From positions 133,057,129 to 133,121,128 of the forward strand of contig CP136064.1 of assembly GCA_032622095.1 (NCBI GenBank): 64,000 nucleotides of DNA, in the 5' to 3' direction. This DNA is from Siphonodentalium dalli (lineage: Eukaryota; Mollusca; Scaphopoda; Gadilida; Siphonodentaliidae). Shown here piece after piece: positions 35,049 through 45,200 of the stretch. Numbering within the stretch: the stretch's first letter is position 1; each line of letters starts with the position of its first letter. A program made the position numbers and the translations under genes. Below the pieces are notes generated by a model that was given only the letters and a program-made list of their open reading frames with translations, was not told where the DNA came from and did no database searches.

Positions 35049-36812
35049 TTAATCATTGTCTGAATCTTCGACCGTTAGATTTACTTCTAAGAGTTTCTTG
35101 AATTTTCTCATCGCTTCATCTGCAGCCCATTCATTATTATATCCGCGTTTGGTCAGTTTGACCATTTTCTTCATGATCGTGTTATGTATGGGTGATGTTT
35201 TCAATCGATTCTGGTATTCTATTAATCGTCTATAACTTTTGCGAAACAGAGCAAACTCTGTGTCGATGGTATCCTCTTTTCCCGACATGCTCTCATCTCC
35301 CGAAATGCTCTCTTCTTCTTTCACATCATTGGTGACGCGTTTCATCATACTTTTGAATGTGTCCATCTCGTTGACACATCGCGCAGCTTTCTTAAGACCG
35401 AATACCGTTCTACTACCGACGACATTGCCATCTTTTGAATCTGATAGCGTTCCCCGTTCATCTTCATCTGTATCTTCTCCGAAGAGAGTTGTTTTTGTCT
35501 CGGACATAACTCCGTGTTCATCCGGGTCCTCAGTTAATTTTCGTTTTAACTTATTTTCTTGACACCAGTTTTTTACGTGTCTCTGAACATCATAATGATC
35601 TGCGAACAAAAGCCCGCATTCATTACAAGGGTACGACATGTCTTCTCGAATGTCTCTGTTTTGATGGTTCTTCTTATTAATTTCATCGAGCTCACCAGGT
35701 GGCCGTATGTCGTTAGTATAGTCATTATGTTGACCCTGGGGCACAATATAATTATATGTTATGCCCTTCTGTTGACCGGGGAGTTCTCTGTCATCGTATT
35801 TCATCGCATTCTGTTGACCCTGGGTCTCAGTGTCTTTTGTATGTTTTTTCATCCCATTCTGTTCATCTGGGTGTTCTCTGTCTTTTTGGAGATTATATTT
35901 CATGCCATTCCATTCACCCCTATGTTGGTTCGTGTCCTCTTTTAGTACATTCTGTCGCAGACGTAATGTGTCCGGTGTTGCGGCTTTTAAATCCACCAGT
36001 AGGTAACCGTACGGTTCACTCGTCGCTTCCGAAAACTCTCGAACCATACGCTGAGGACATTCAGGATACATCTGTCTTGATAATGTTGAAATTAATCCCT
36101 TGTCGATTGGGTTATTGAACAATACCAAATATTGACAATTTCGTCGTTGCGTTGGATCTTTGTTGTAGTAGAAATTCTGTTTCAAACTTATCAAAGATAA
36201 GTTCAAATGGTGACTTCCTTCGGAATGCAAATCATTAACTCTCTGGTCTTTTGATGAAGTTTGCATCAAGTCATCGAGTATAACTAGATTTTTATACCGG
36301 GGGTTGATAAGAGAATCCAAGTTTGCTGGTATTCCTCGTATAAAGTTGACCTGAGGGGTGACGGTATACTTTAATTCGTCATATAGGGGCTGCCAATATT
36401 TATAAAACCATATTATTCTGTCAGGTGCGGGTGATATTTTTGAGGCAGACTTTTGTAGCAAGGTTTTCACGAAGTATGTCTTACCACAAGATGTAGGTCC
36501 ACTTACACATGCCGTGAATGGATGCTTGAAAATAAAATCTTCATGGACATTGGCCATTGGATCATCAAAGCAGGATGTTATGTCGCTTTGTTGCTGTTTC
36601 CCCTGCTGGTGTTGTAGTGTCTGGTGTTGCTGTAATGGCTGTTGTTGTGGCTGATGATACTGCTGCCTGTTGCTGCTACTGTCTGTTGCTGTTGCTTGGT
36701 GCTGCTGCTGTGGTTGTCGGTTAACAAACTCAGTGTGCTTAGATTGTACATGTCTTATCAAATCATGGTTCCGCACATACCCCCTAGAGCAAATTGAACA
36801 CTGGTGCTTCAT
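35049..36812 (-). CDS. C2H2 zinc finger / FtsK-HerA (A32-like) packaging-type ATPase of a Maverick-like element
   Basis: An intact 587-codon gene, ATG at 36810-36812, TAA at 35049-35051, no intron. Residues 5-26 form a C2H2 finger (C-x2-C-x12-H-x4-H). A Gln/His-rich linker follows (33-75). The ATPase covers about 92-290: Walker A GPTSCGKT (105-112), Walker B LVILDD (176-181), a QYLVLFNNPIDK motif (227-238) and EPYGYLLVDLKAATP (266-280), the pattern of the packaging ATPases of Mavericks and adintoviruses. Residues 298-380 hold four to five degenerate ~18-residue repeats around QNGMKY. A C2HC finger lies at 396-417, and an acidic/helical C-terminus has SPIHNTIMKK, which recalls the tails of these proteins. 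The known role is ATP-driven DNA packaging into capsids. Here no capsid gene is present, so its present role is unknown. The uninterrupted frame suggests it is recent or maintained. Confidence 0.88.
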   Translation of the reverse strand: MKHQCSICSRGYVRNHDLIRHVQSKHTEFVNRQPQQQHQATATDSSSNRQQYHQPQQQPLQQHQTLQHQQGKQQQSDITSCFDDPMANVHEDFIFKHPFTACVSGPTSCGKTYFVKTLLQKSASKISPAPDRIIWFYKYWQPLYDELKYTVTPQVNFIRGIPANLDSLINPRYKNLVILDDLMQTSSKDQRVNDLHSEGSHHLNLSLISLKQNFYYNKDPTQRRNCQYLVLFNNPIDKGLISTLSRQMYPECPQRMVREFSEATSEPYGYLLVDLKAATPDTLRLRQNVLKEDTNQHRGEWNGMKYNLQKDREHPDEQNGMKKHTKDTETQGQQNAMKYDDRELPGQQKGITYNYIVPQGQHNDYTNDIRPPGELDEINKKNHQNRDIREDMSYPCNECGLLFADHYDVQRHVKNWCQENKLKRKLTEDPDEHGVMSETKTTLFGEDTDEDERGTLSDSKDGNVVGSRTVFGLKKAARCVNEMDTFKSMMKRVTNDVKEEESISGDESMSGKEDTIDTEFALFRKSYRRLIEYQNRLKTSPIHNTIMKKMVKLTKRGYNNEWAADEAMRKFKKLLEVNLTVEDSDND

Positions 36813-37175
36813 TTATACTTGACTAAATGTCTCGGTATATGGATTTCCTTTATACAAATGTTCCTTATAACCTACAAATATGTCATGTCCGTATGTTTGA
36901 TAACTTTATGTAGATGAAATAGTCTGCCGGAGAAGCACTGTGTATACGGGGAATCAACAGGTCTTGTCGGTAAGAGAGTCAGACGAGAAGTGAAGTATCG
37001 ACTATTAAAACATAGTAATGCGATAGCGAACATCAAACGAGTCTGGACACGCATATCTGTCAAAAGATACAAATAGCCGTCATTGGTCAATCTATCCTCG
37101 GTATCACTTTTCGTTTTACAAAATCAATTTCACCGAGAGGTTCCCTCGTCATTTGTAGTGACGTAATTGTGGCAC
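36813..37175 (-). promoter_or_regulatory. 5' flank of the ATPase gene with a diverged copy of an inverted-repeat module
   Basis: About 360 bases upstream of the ATPase ATG. The part at about 36945-37110 (CAGGTCTTGTCGGTAAGAGA through ACATAGTAATGCGATAGCGA to CATTGGTCAATCTATCC) is a diverged copy of 34222-34370 in the left arm, in that arm's orientation. Promoter function is inferred from position only. Confidence 0.4.
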
Positions 37176-39215
37176 CGTCTTCGTTATATATCTATAAGTG
37201 GGGAGGGGGGGTTTGTATAGCGAGAATGCTCCTTTAATATTCACACACCAATATTACATAACGTCCCTTACCTCGTGTCACTTTAACATTCCACACACCG
37301 TGTGTGTATTATCCCCCCTTTAAGTATGTCATAGCATGGGTACATGTAAGATAATATAACACTATGACTATGTATGTATCTGTTGTTGGTAAGATGTGAA
37401 ATATAAATTTCAGTTCATTCGTGTAGTAATTTCGTATATGTTCAACGCTCTTCATTCGTGCGCTTGTATTGTTAACATTCATTCATAATGAGTGTCCCTT
37501 TAGAGTGTCTTGTGTTCCTTTAAGATTCAAACACCAATATTACATCACGTCCCTTGTTTCGTGTCACTTTAACTCCTTGAGTGTATTGCCCCTTCGAATG
37601 ATGTCATAGCATGGGTACATGTAAGATAGTATAACACTATGACTATGTCTGTATCTGTTGTTGGTAAGATGTGAAATATAAATTTCAGTTCATTCGTGTA
37701 ATAATTTCGTATATGTTCAACGCTCTTCATTCGTAAGAGTAATTATGACCTCCGGCTTCGTGCCGATTGTGTACTGAGCTGACACCGGGGATAAATTGAC
37801 CAATGACTGCTATTGTACTGAGCTGACACCGGGGATAAATTGACCAATGACTGCCATTGTATCCTTTGACAGATATGCGTGCGCAGACTCGTTTAATGTT
37901 CGCTATCGCATTACTATGTTTTAATAGCCGAGCCTTCACTTCTCGTCTGACTCTCTTACCGACAAGACCTGTCTACACAGTACTTCTCCTTGGTCTGTGA
38001 TTGAGTGTACAAAATCTCTTGTCAAGTGAACACCTGCACATTATCTATTTTCTAAACATCGAACTTGTCTGAACCTATCAATTGATACAATAGCAGTGAT
38101 ATAATGTTACATCATCGGTGCTAACTGGAGTTTTGGTATACAAAATGATCGTAAGTGTGAATGGAGTGATAAGTGGTTATTACGTAATGTTGTTATAACA
38201 ATGACACCGAAGCAATTTCTATAATTGAGTGTCTCACGACCTGGACGTATTATGTATGCATGTTTTGGATAACTAATTATCGTGTTAATGCTAACAATGA
38301 CACAGTTTATCAACCTTAATTGATACTAACCCGTTAAACAACTAATTCTGCTCAGACATTAAATCGATATGTTTTCTGAACAGCATATAACTGTGAACGG
38401 GGATATAATAGAATTCATTTGGTAAAGCAAGGTGTGACACATACATTGTTACCCACAATGTCGTGTGTGATTACGTGTACATAATATGTTCCATCGAATA
38501 TGACAATTCATTCTGGGGGGTTGTCCGCTCGTGATTCAAGATAGTACATCTCAATACTTCCAATAATTCACGGTAATACATGCCTGTCATATACTCAATA
38601 ACTTCATCTGGGATAGAGAGTGTAAAGAATAAACGCTCTTTATTATTTATGTAAGAGTAATGGTGTCTATTTTCAGGTATGACAATTATATATGTATGAA
38701 CTGCGTCCGATAAACACTGGAATGTATGCATTCATACCGATGGTCCCAATGTCCAATAAAGCTATTTCTAAACATCGATTAATAATTTCATGAAAAATAT
38801 TTGAACAAAAAAATAACGAAAGATATTACACGCAAATAATTTTAATAAACATTCGACATTTTTTAATATCGAGATTCTCAGAAACCGAAAACTCGTTATA
38901 AATTTTTTATTTAAACTTTTTTTTTAGAGAAATAATTTTGAGGGTTTTGAAATTTTTTCTTTTTTTGAAATTTGGAGATTTTGAAATTTTTTGGAAGTTT
39001 TGGGTTTTGAAATTTTTTGGAAAAATAATTTTTGGAAGTTTTGAAAAAAATTTTGGGTTTTGATATTTTGGAAGTTTTGGGAATATTTTAGTACAACCAA
39101 TTTTAGACCCCAAAGATTCTATTTTTAGATGTGAAGTCAACGAGACACCCACAACCAATTTTAGAACCAAAGATTCTATTTTTAGATGTGAGGCTAACGA
39201 GCCTCCTATTCTTCT
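37176..39215 (-). repeat. Right terminal inverted repeat (2,040 bp)
   Basis: Mirror copy of 32979-35017, ending CCTATTCTTCT at 39215. All internal repeats and the 86-codon frame of the left arm recur here on the minus strand. The near identity of the arms implies recent insertion or continuing copy correction between arms. Confidence 0.92.
38471..38731 (-). CDS. Unrecognised 86-codon open frame in the right inverted repeat
   Basis: Mirror copy of 33463-33723 with the same predicted product. If one copy is expressed the other should be too, as for genes in the terminal repeats of some DNA viruses; nothing in the sequence proves expression. Confidence 0.25.
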   Translation of the reverse strand: MHTFQCLSDAVHTYIIVIPENRHHYSYINNKERLFFTLSIPDEVIEYMTGMYYRELLEVLRCTILNHERTTPQNELSYSMEHIMYT

Positions 39216-39221
39216 GCTATC
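39216..39221 (+). repeat. Target-site duplication GCTATC, right
   Basis: Second copy of the 6-bp duplication; the satellite monomer resumes with GACTTGAAATTTG directly after it. Confidence 0.92.
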
Positions 39222-42200
39222 GACTTGAAATTTGCTATGTGAATGTATCTTGCCCCGGATACGAATTTTATCGGGTCGCCGAGCCCGTGCGACGCAAGCA
39301 TAGCGCATGCACAGACGAGATCTCGGAAACGGGTGGAGCTATCGACTTGAAATTTGGTTTTTGAATAGCCCGGACAACGTCGGGCTCATCGGCTAGTCTC
39401 ATATATATTTTTGAAGACCTCTGTCTGTTTGTCTGTCTGTCATTTATACAAATCTACGATTCTCGACCGATCGGGACGAAACTTGGTAGGTGTGTGTAGT
39501 TTGACCAGGCGGTCGTCGCTGTCGTATTGGCGAGCCCGTGCGGCGCCCCCTTCGCGCATGCGCAGACGAGATCTCGGAAACGGGTAGAGCTATCGCATGC
39601 GCAGACCAGATATCGGAAACGGGTGGAGCTATCGACATAAAATTTGGGTTTTGAATAGCCCGGACAACGTCGGGCTCATCGGCTAGTCTCATATATATAT
39701 TTTGAAGACTTCTGTCTGTTTGTATGTCTGTCTGTCTGTCATTTATACAAATCTACGATTCTCGACCGATCTGGATGAAACTTGGTTCGTGCGTGTAGTT
39801 TGACCAGGCGGTCGACGTTGTCGTAATGGCGAGCCCGTGCGGCGCCCGTTTCGCGCATGCGCAGACGAGATCTCGCAAACGGGTGGAGCTATCGACTTGA
39901 AATTTGCTATGTGAATGTATCTTGCCCCGAATACGAATTTTATCGGGTCGCCGAGCCCGTGCGACGCCAGCTTCGCGCATGCGCAGACGAGATCTGGGAA
40001 ACGGTGGAGCTATCGACTTGAAATTTGGTAAGTGAATGTATCTTGCCCCGGATACGAATTTTATCGGGTCGCCGAGCCCGTGCGACGCAAGCTTCGGGCA
40101 TGCGCAGACCAGATCTCGGAAACGGGTGGAGCTATCGACTTGAAATTTGGTTTTTGAATAGCCCGGACTTGAAATTTGGTTTTTGAATAGCCCGGACAAC
40201 GTCGGGCTCATCGGCTAGTCTCATATATATTTTGAAGACCTCTGTCTGTCTGTTTGTCTGTTTGTCTGTCATTTTTACAAATCTACGATTCTCGACCGAT
40301 CGGGACGAAACTTGGTACGTGTGTGTAGTTTGACCAGGCGGTCGACGTTGTCGTATTGGCGAGCCCGTGCGGCGCCCGCTTCGTGCAAGCGCAGACGAGA
40401 TCTCGGAAACGGGGGGAGCTATCGACTTGAAATTTGCTATGTGAATGTATCTTGCCCCGGATACGAATTTTATCGGGTCGCCGAGCCCGTGCGACGCAAG
40501 ATTCGCGCATGCTCAGACGAGATCTCGGAAACGGGTGGAGCTATCGACTTGAAATTTGGTTTTTGAATAGCCCGGACAACGTCGGGCTCATCGGCTAGTC
40601 TCATATATATTTTGAAGACCTCTGTCTGTTTGTCTGTCTGTCATTTATACAAATCGACGATTCACGACCGATCGGGACGAAACTTGGTACGTGTGTGTAG
40701 TTTGACCAGGCGGTCGTCGCTGTCGTTTTGGCGAGCCCGTGCGGCGCCCCCTTCGTGCATGCGCAGACGAGATCTCGGAAACGGGTAGAGCTATCGCATG
40801 CGCAGACCAGATATCGGAAACGGGTGGAGCTATCGACATAAAATTTGGTTTTTGAATAGCCCGGACAACGTCGGACTCATCGGCTAGTCTGATATATATT
40901 TTTGAAGACCTCTGTCTGTTTGTATGTCTGTCTGTCTGTCATTTATACAAATCTACGATTCTCGACCGATCTGGATGAAACTTGGTTCGTGTGTGTAGTT
41001 TGACCAGGCGGTCGACGTTGTCGTAATGGCGAGCCCGTGCGGCGCCCACTTCGCGCATGCGCAGACGAGATCTCGGAAACGGGTGGAGCTATCGACTTGA
41101 AATTTGCTATGTGAATGTACCTTGCCCCGGATACGAATTTTATCGGGTCATCGAGCCCGTGCGACGCCAACTTCGCGCATGCGCAGACGAGATCTCGCAA
41201 ACGGGTGGAGCTATCGACTTGAAATTTGGTATGTGAATGTATCTTGCCCCGGTTACGAAATTTATCGGGTCGCCGAGCCCGTGCGACGCCAGATTCGCGC
41301 ATGCGCAGACGAGATCTGGGAAACGGTGGAGCTATCGACTTGAAATTTGGTATGTGAATGTATCTTGCCCCGGATACGAACTTTATCGGGTCGCCGGGCC
41401 CGCGCGACGCCAGTTTCGCGCATGCGCAGACCAGATCTCGGAAACGGGTAGAGCTATCGACTTGAAATTTGGTTTTTGAATAGCCCGGACTTGAAATTTG
41501 GTTTTTGAATAGCCCGGACAACGTCGGGCTCACCGGCTAGTCTCATATATATTTTTGAAGACCTCTGTCTGTCTGTTTGTCTGTTTGTCTGTCATTTTTA
41601 CAAATCTACGATTCACGACCGATCGGGACGAAACTTGGTACGTGTGTGTAGTTTGACCAGGCGGTCGACGTTGTCGTATTGGCGAGCCCGTGCGGTGCCC
41701 GCTTCGTGCATGCGCAGACGAGATCTCGGAAACGGGTGGAGCTATCCACTTGAAATTTGCTATGTGAATGTATCTTGCCCCGGATACGAATTTTATCGGG
41801 TCGCCGAGCACGTGCGACGCAAGCTTCGCGCATGCGCAGACGAGATCTCGGAAACGGGTAGAGCTATCGACTTGAAATTAGTTTTTTGACAACGTCGGGC
41901 TGGGTAGAGCTATCGACGTGAAATTTGATTTTTGAATAGCCCGGACAACGTCGGGCTCATCGGCTAGTCTCATATATATTTTGAAGACCTCTATTTGTCT
42001 GTATGTCTGTCTGTCTGTCTGTATGTCAGTGATACAAATCTACGATTCTCGACCGATCGGGACGAAACTAGGTACGTGTGTGTAGTTTGTCCAGGCGGTG
42101 GACGTTGTCGTATTGACGAGCCCCTGTGGCGCCCGCTTCGCGCATGCGCCGACGAGATCTCGGAAACGGGTGGAGCTATCGACTTGAAATTTGCTATGTG

Positions 42201-45200
42201 AATGTACCTTGCCCCGGATACGAATTTTATCGGGTCGCCGAGCCCGTGCGACGCCAGCTTCGCGCATGCGCAGACGAAATCTCGCAAACGGGTGGAGCTA
42301 TCGACTTGAAATTTGGTATGTGAATGTATCTTGCCCCGGATACGAAATTTATCTGGTCGCCGAGCCCGTGCGACGCCAGCTTCGCGCATGCGCAGACGAT
42401 ATCTGGGAAACGGTGGAGCTATCGACTTGAAATTTGGTATGTGAATGTATCTTACCCCGGATACGAACTTTATCGGGTCGCCGAGCCCGCGCGACGCCAG
42501 CTCGGCGCATGCGCAGACCAGATCTCGGAAACGGGTAGAGCTATCGACTTGAAATTTGGTTTTTGAATAGCCCGGACTTGAAATTTGGTTTTTGAATAGC
42601 CCGGACAACGTCGGGCTCATCGGCTAGTCTCATATATATTTTGAAGACCTCTGTCTGTCTGTTTGTCTGTTTGTCTGTCATTTTTACAAATCTACGATTC
42701 TCGACCGATCGGGACGAAACTTGGTACGTGTGTGTAGTTTGACCAGGCGGTCGACGTTGTCGTATTGGCGAGCCCGTGCGGCGCCCGCTTCGTGCATGCG
42801 CAGACGAGATCTCGGAAACGGGGGGAGCTATCGACTTGAAATTTGCTATGTGAATGTATCTTGCCCCGGATACGAATTTTATCGGGTCGCCGAGCCCGTG
42901 CGACGCAAGCTTCGCGCATGCGCAGACGAGATCTCGGAAACGGGTGGAGCTATCGACTTGAAATTTGGTTTTTGAATAGCCCGGACATCGTCGGGCTTCA
43001 TCGGCTAGTCTCATATATATTTTGAAGACCTCTGTCTGTTTGTCTGTCTGTCATTTATACAAATCTACGATTCTCGACCGATCGGGACGAAACTTGGTAC
43101 GTGTGTGTAGTTTGACCAGGCGGTCGTCGCTGTCGTATTTGCGAGCCCGTTCGGCGCCCCCTTCGTGCATGCGCAGACGAGATCTCGGAAACGGGTAGAG
43201 CTATCACATGCGCAGACCAGATATCGGAAACGGGTGGAGCTATCGACATAAAATTTGGTTTTTGAATAGCCCGGACAACGTCGGGCTCATCGGCTAGTCT
43301 CATATATATTTTTGAAGACCTCTGTCTGTTTGTATGTCTGTCTGTCTGTCATTTATACAAATCTACGATTCTCGACCGATCGGGACGAAACTTGGTACGT
43401 GTGTGTAGTTTGACCAGGCGGTCGTCGCTGTCGTATTGGCGAGCCCGTGCGGCGCCCCCTTCGCGCATTCGCAGACGAGATCTCGGAAACGGGTAGAGCT
43501 ATCGCATGCGCAGACCAGATATCGGAAACGGGTGGAGCTATCGACATAAAATTTGGTTTTTGAATAGCCCGGACAACGTCGGGCTCATCGGCTAGTCTCA
43601 TATATATTTTTGAAGACCTCTGTCTGTTTGTATGTCTGTCTGTCTGTCATTTTATACAAATCTACGATTCTCGACCGATCTGGATGAAACTTGGTTCGTG
43701 TGTGTAGTTTGACCAGGCGGTCGACGTTGTCGTAATGGCGAGCCCGTGCGGCGCCCCGCTTCGCGCATGCGCAGACGAGATCTCGCAAACGGGTGGAGCT
43801 ATCGACTTGAAATTTGCTATGTGAATGTATCTTGCCCCGGATACGAATTTTTATCGGGTCGCCGAGCCCGTGCGGACGCCAGCTTCGCGCATGCGCAGAC
43901 GAGATCTGGGAAACGGTGGAGCTATCGACTTGAAATTTGGTAAGTGAATAGCCCACAACGTCGGGCTCATCGGCTAGTCTCATATATATTTTGAAGACCT
44001 CTGTCTGTTTGTCTGTCTGTCATTTATACAAATCTACGATTCTCGACCGATCGGGACGAACTTGGTACGTGTGTGTAGTTTGACCAGGCGGTCGACGTTG
44101 TCGTATTGGCGAGCCCGTGCGGTGCCCGCTTCGTGCATGCGCAGACGAGATCTCGGAAACGGGGGGAGCTATCGACTTGAAATCTGCTATGTGAATGTAT
44201 CTTGCCCCGGATACGAATTTTATCGGGTCGCCGAGCCCGTGCGACGCAAGCTTCGCGCAGCGCAGACGAGATCTGGGAAACGGTGGAGCTATCGACTTGA
44301 AATTTGGTATGTGAATGTATCTTGCCCCGGATACGAACTTTATCGGGTCGCCGGGCCCGCGCGACGCCAGCTTCGCGCATGCGCAGACCAGATCTCGGAA
44401 ACGGGTAGAGCTATCGACTTGAAATTTGGTTTTTGAATAGCACGGACTTGAAATTGTGGTTTTTGAATAGCCCGGACAACGTCGGGCTCATCGGCTAGTC
44501 TCATATATATTTTGAAGACCTCTGTCTGTCTGTTTGTCTGTTTGTCTGTCATTTTTACAAATCTACGATTCTCGACCGATCGGGACGAAACTTGGTACGT
44601 GTGTGTAGTTTGACCAGGCGGTCGACGTTGTCGTATTGGCGAGCCCGTGCGGTGCTCGCTTCGAGCATGTGCAGACGAGATCTCGGAAACGGGGGGAGCT
44701 ATCGACTTGAAATTTGTTATGTGAATGTATCTTGCCCCGGATACGAATTTTAACGGGTCGCCGAGCCCGTGCGACACAAGCTTCGCGCATGCGCAGACGA
44801 GATCTCGGAAACGGGTGGGAGCTATCGACTTGAAATTTGGTTTTTGAATAGCCCGGACTTGAAATTTGGTTTTTGAATAGCCCGGACAACGTCGGGCTCA
44901 TCCGCTAGTCTCATATATATTTTGAAGACCTCTGTCTGTTTGTCTGTCTGTCATTTATACAAATCTACGATTCTCGACCGATCGGGACGAAACTTGGTAC
45001 GTGTGTGTAGTTTGACCAGGCGGTCGTCGTTGTCGTATTGGCGAGCCCGTGCGGCGCCCGCTTCGCGCAGACGAGATATCGGAAGCGGGTGGAGCTATCG
45101 ACATGAAATTTGGTTTTTGAATAGCCCGGACAACGTCGGGCTCATCGGCTAGTCTCATATATATTTTTGAAGACCTCTGTCTGTTTGTATGTCTGTCTGT

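Larger units (their letters stand above)
32979..39215. mobile_element. Maverick/Polinton-like mini-element with ~2-kb terminal inverted repeats
   Basis: This 6,237-bp insertion has 5'-AGAAGAATAGG...CCTATTCTTCT-3' ends, a 6-bp target duplication (GCTATC), inverted arms 32979-35017 and 37176-39215 that are almost identical, and one gene in the 2.16-kb centre, a packaging-type ATPase. Six-base duplications, AG at the 5' end and an A32/FtsK-like ATPase are known features of Maverick/Polinton elements and their viral relatives (adintoviruses). Full Polintons are 15-20 kb and also carry protein-primed DNA polymerase, integrase, protease and capsid genes; none is here. I infer a non-autonomous derivative mobilised in trans by a full element elsewhere. 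Confidence 0.8.

Noticed and set aside
35239-36118. Plus-strand open frames of 107-128 codons over the ATPase gene
   Set aside because: Antisense shadows of the 587-codon gene with no recognisable motif.
35049-36812. Host zinc-finger gene
   Set aside because: The gene lies wholly between inverted repeats with a 6-bp target duplication, and its ATPase motifs match mobile-element packaging ATPases.
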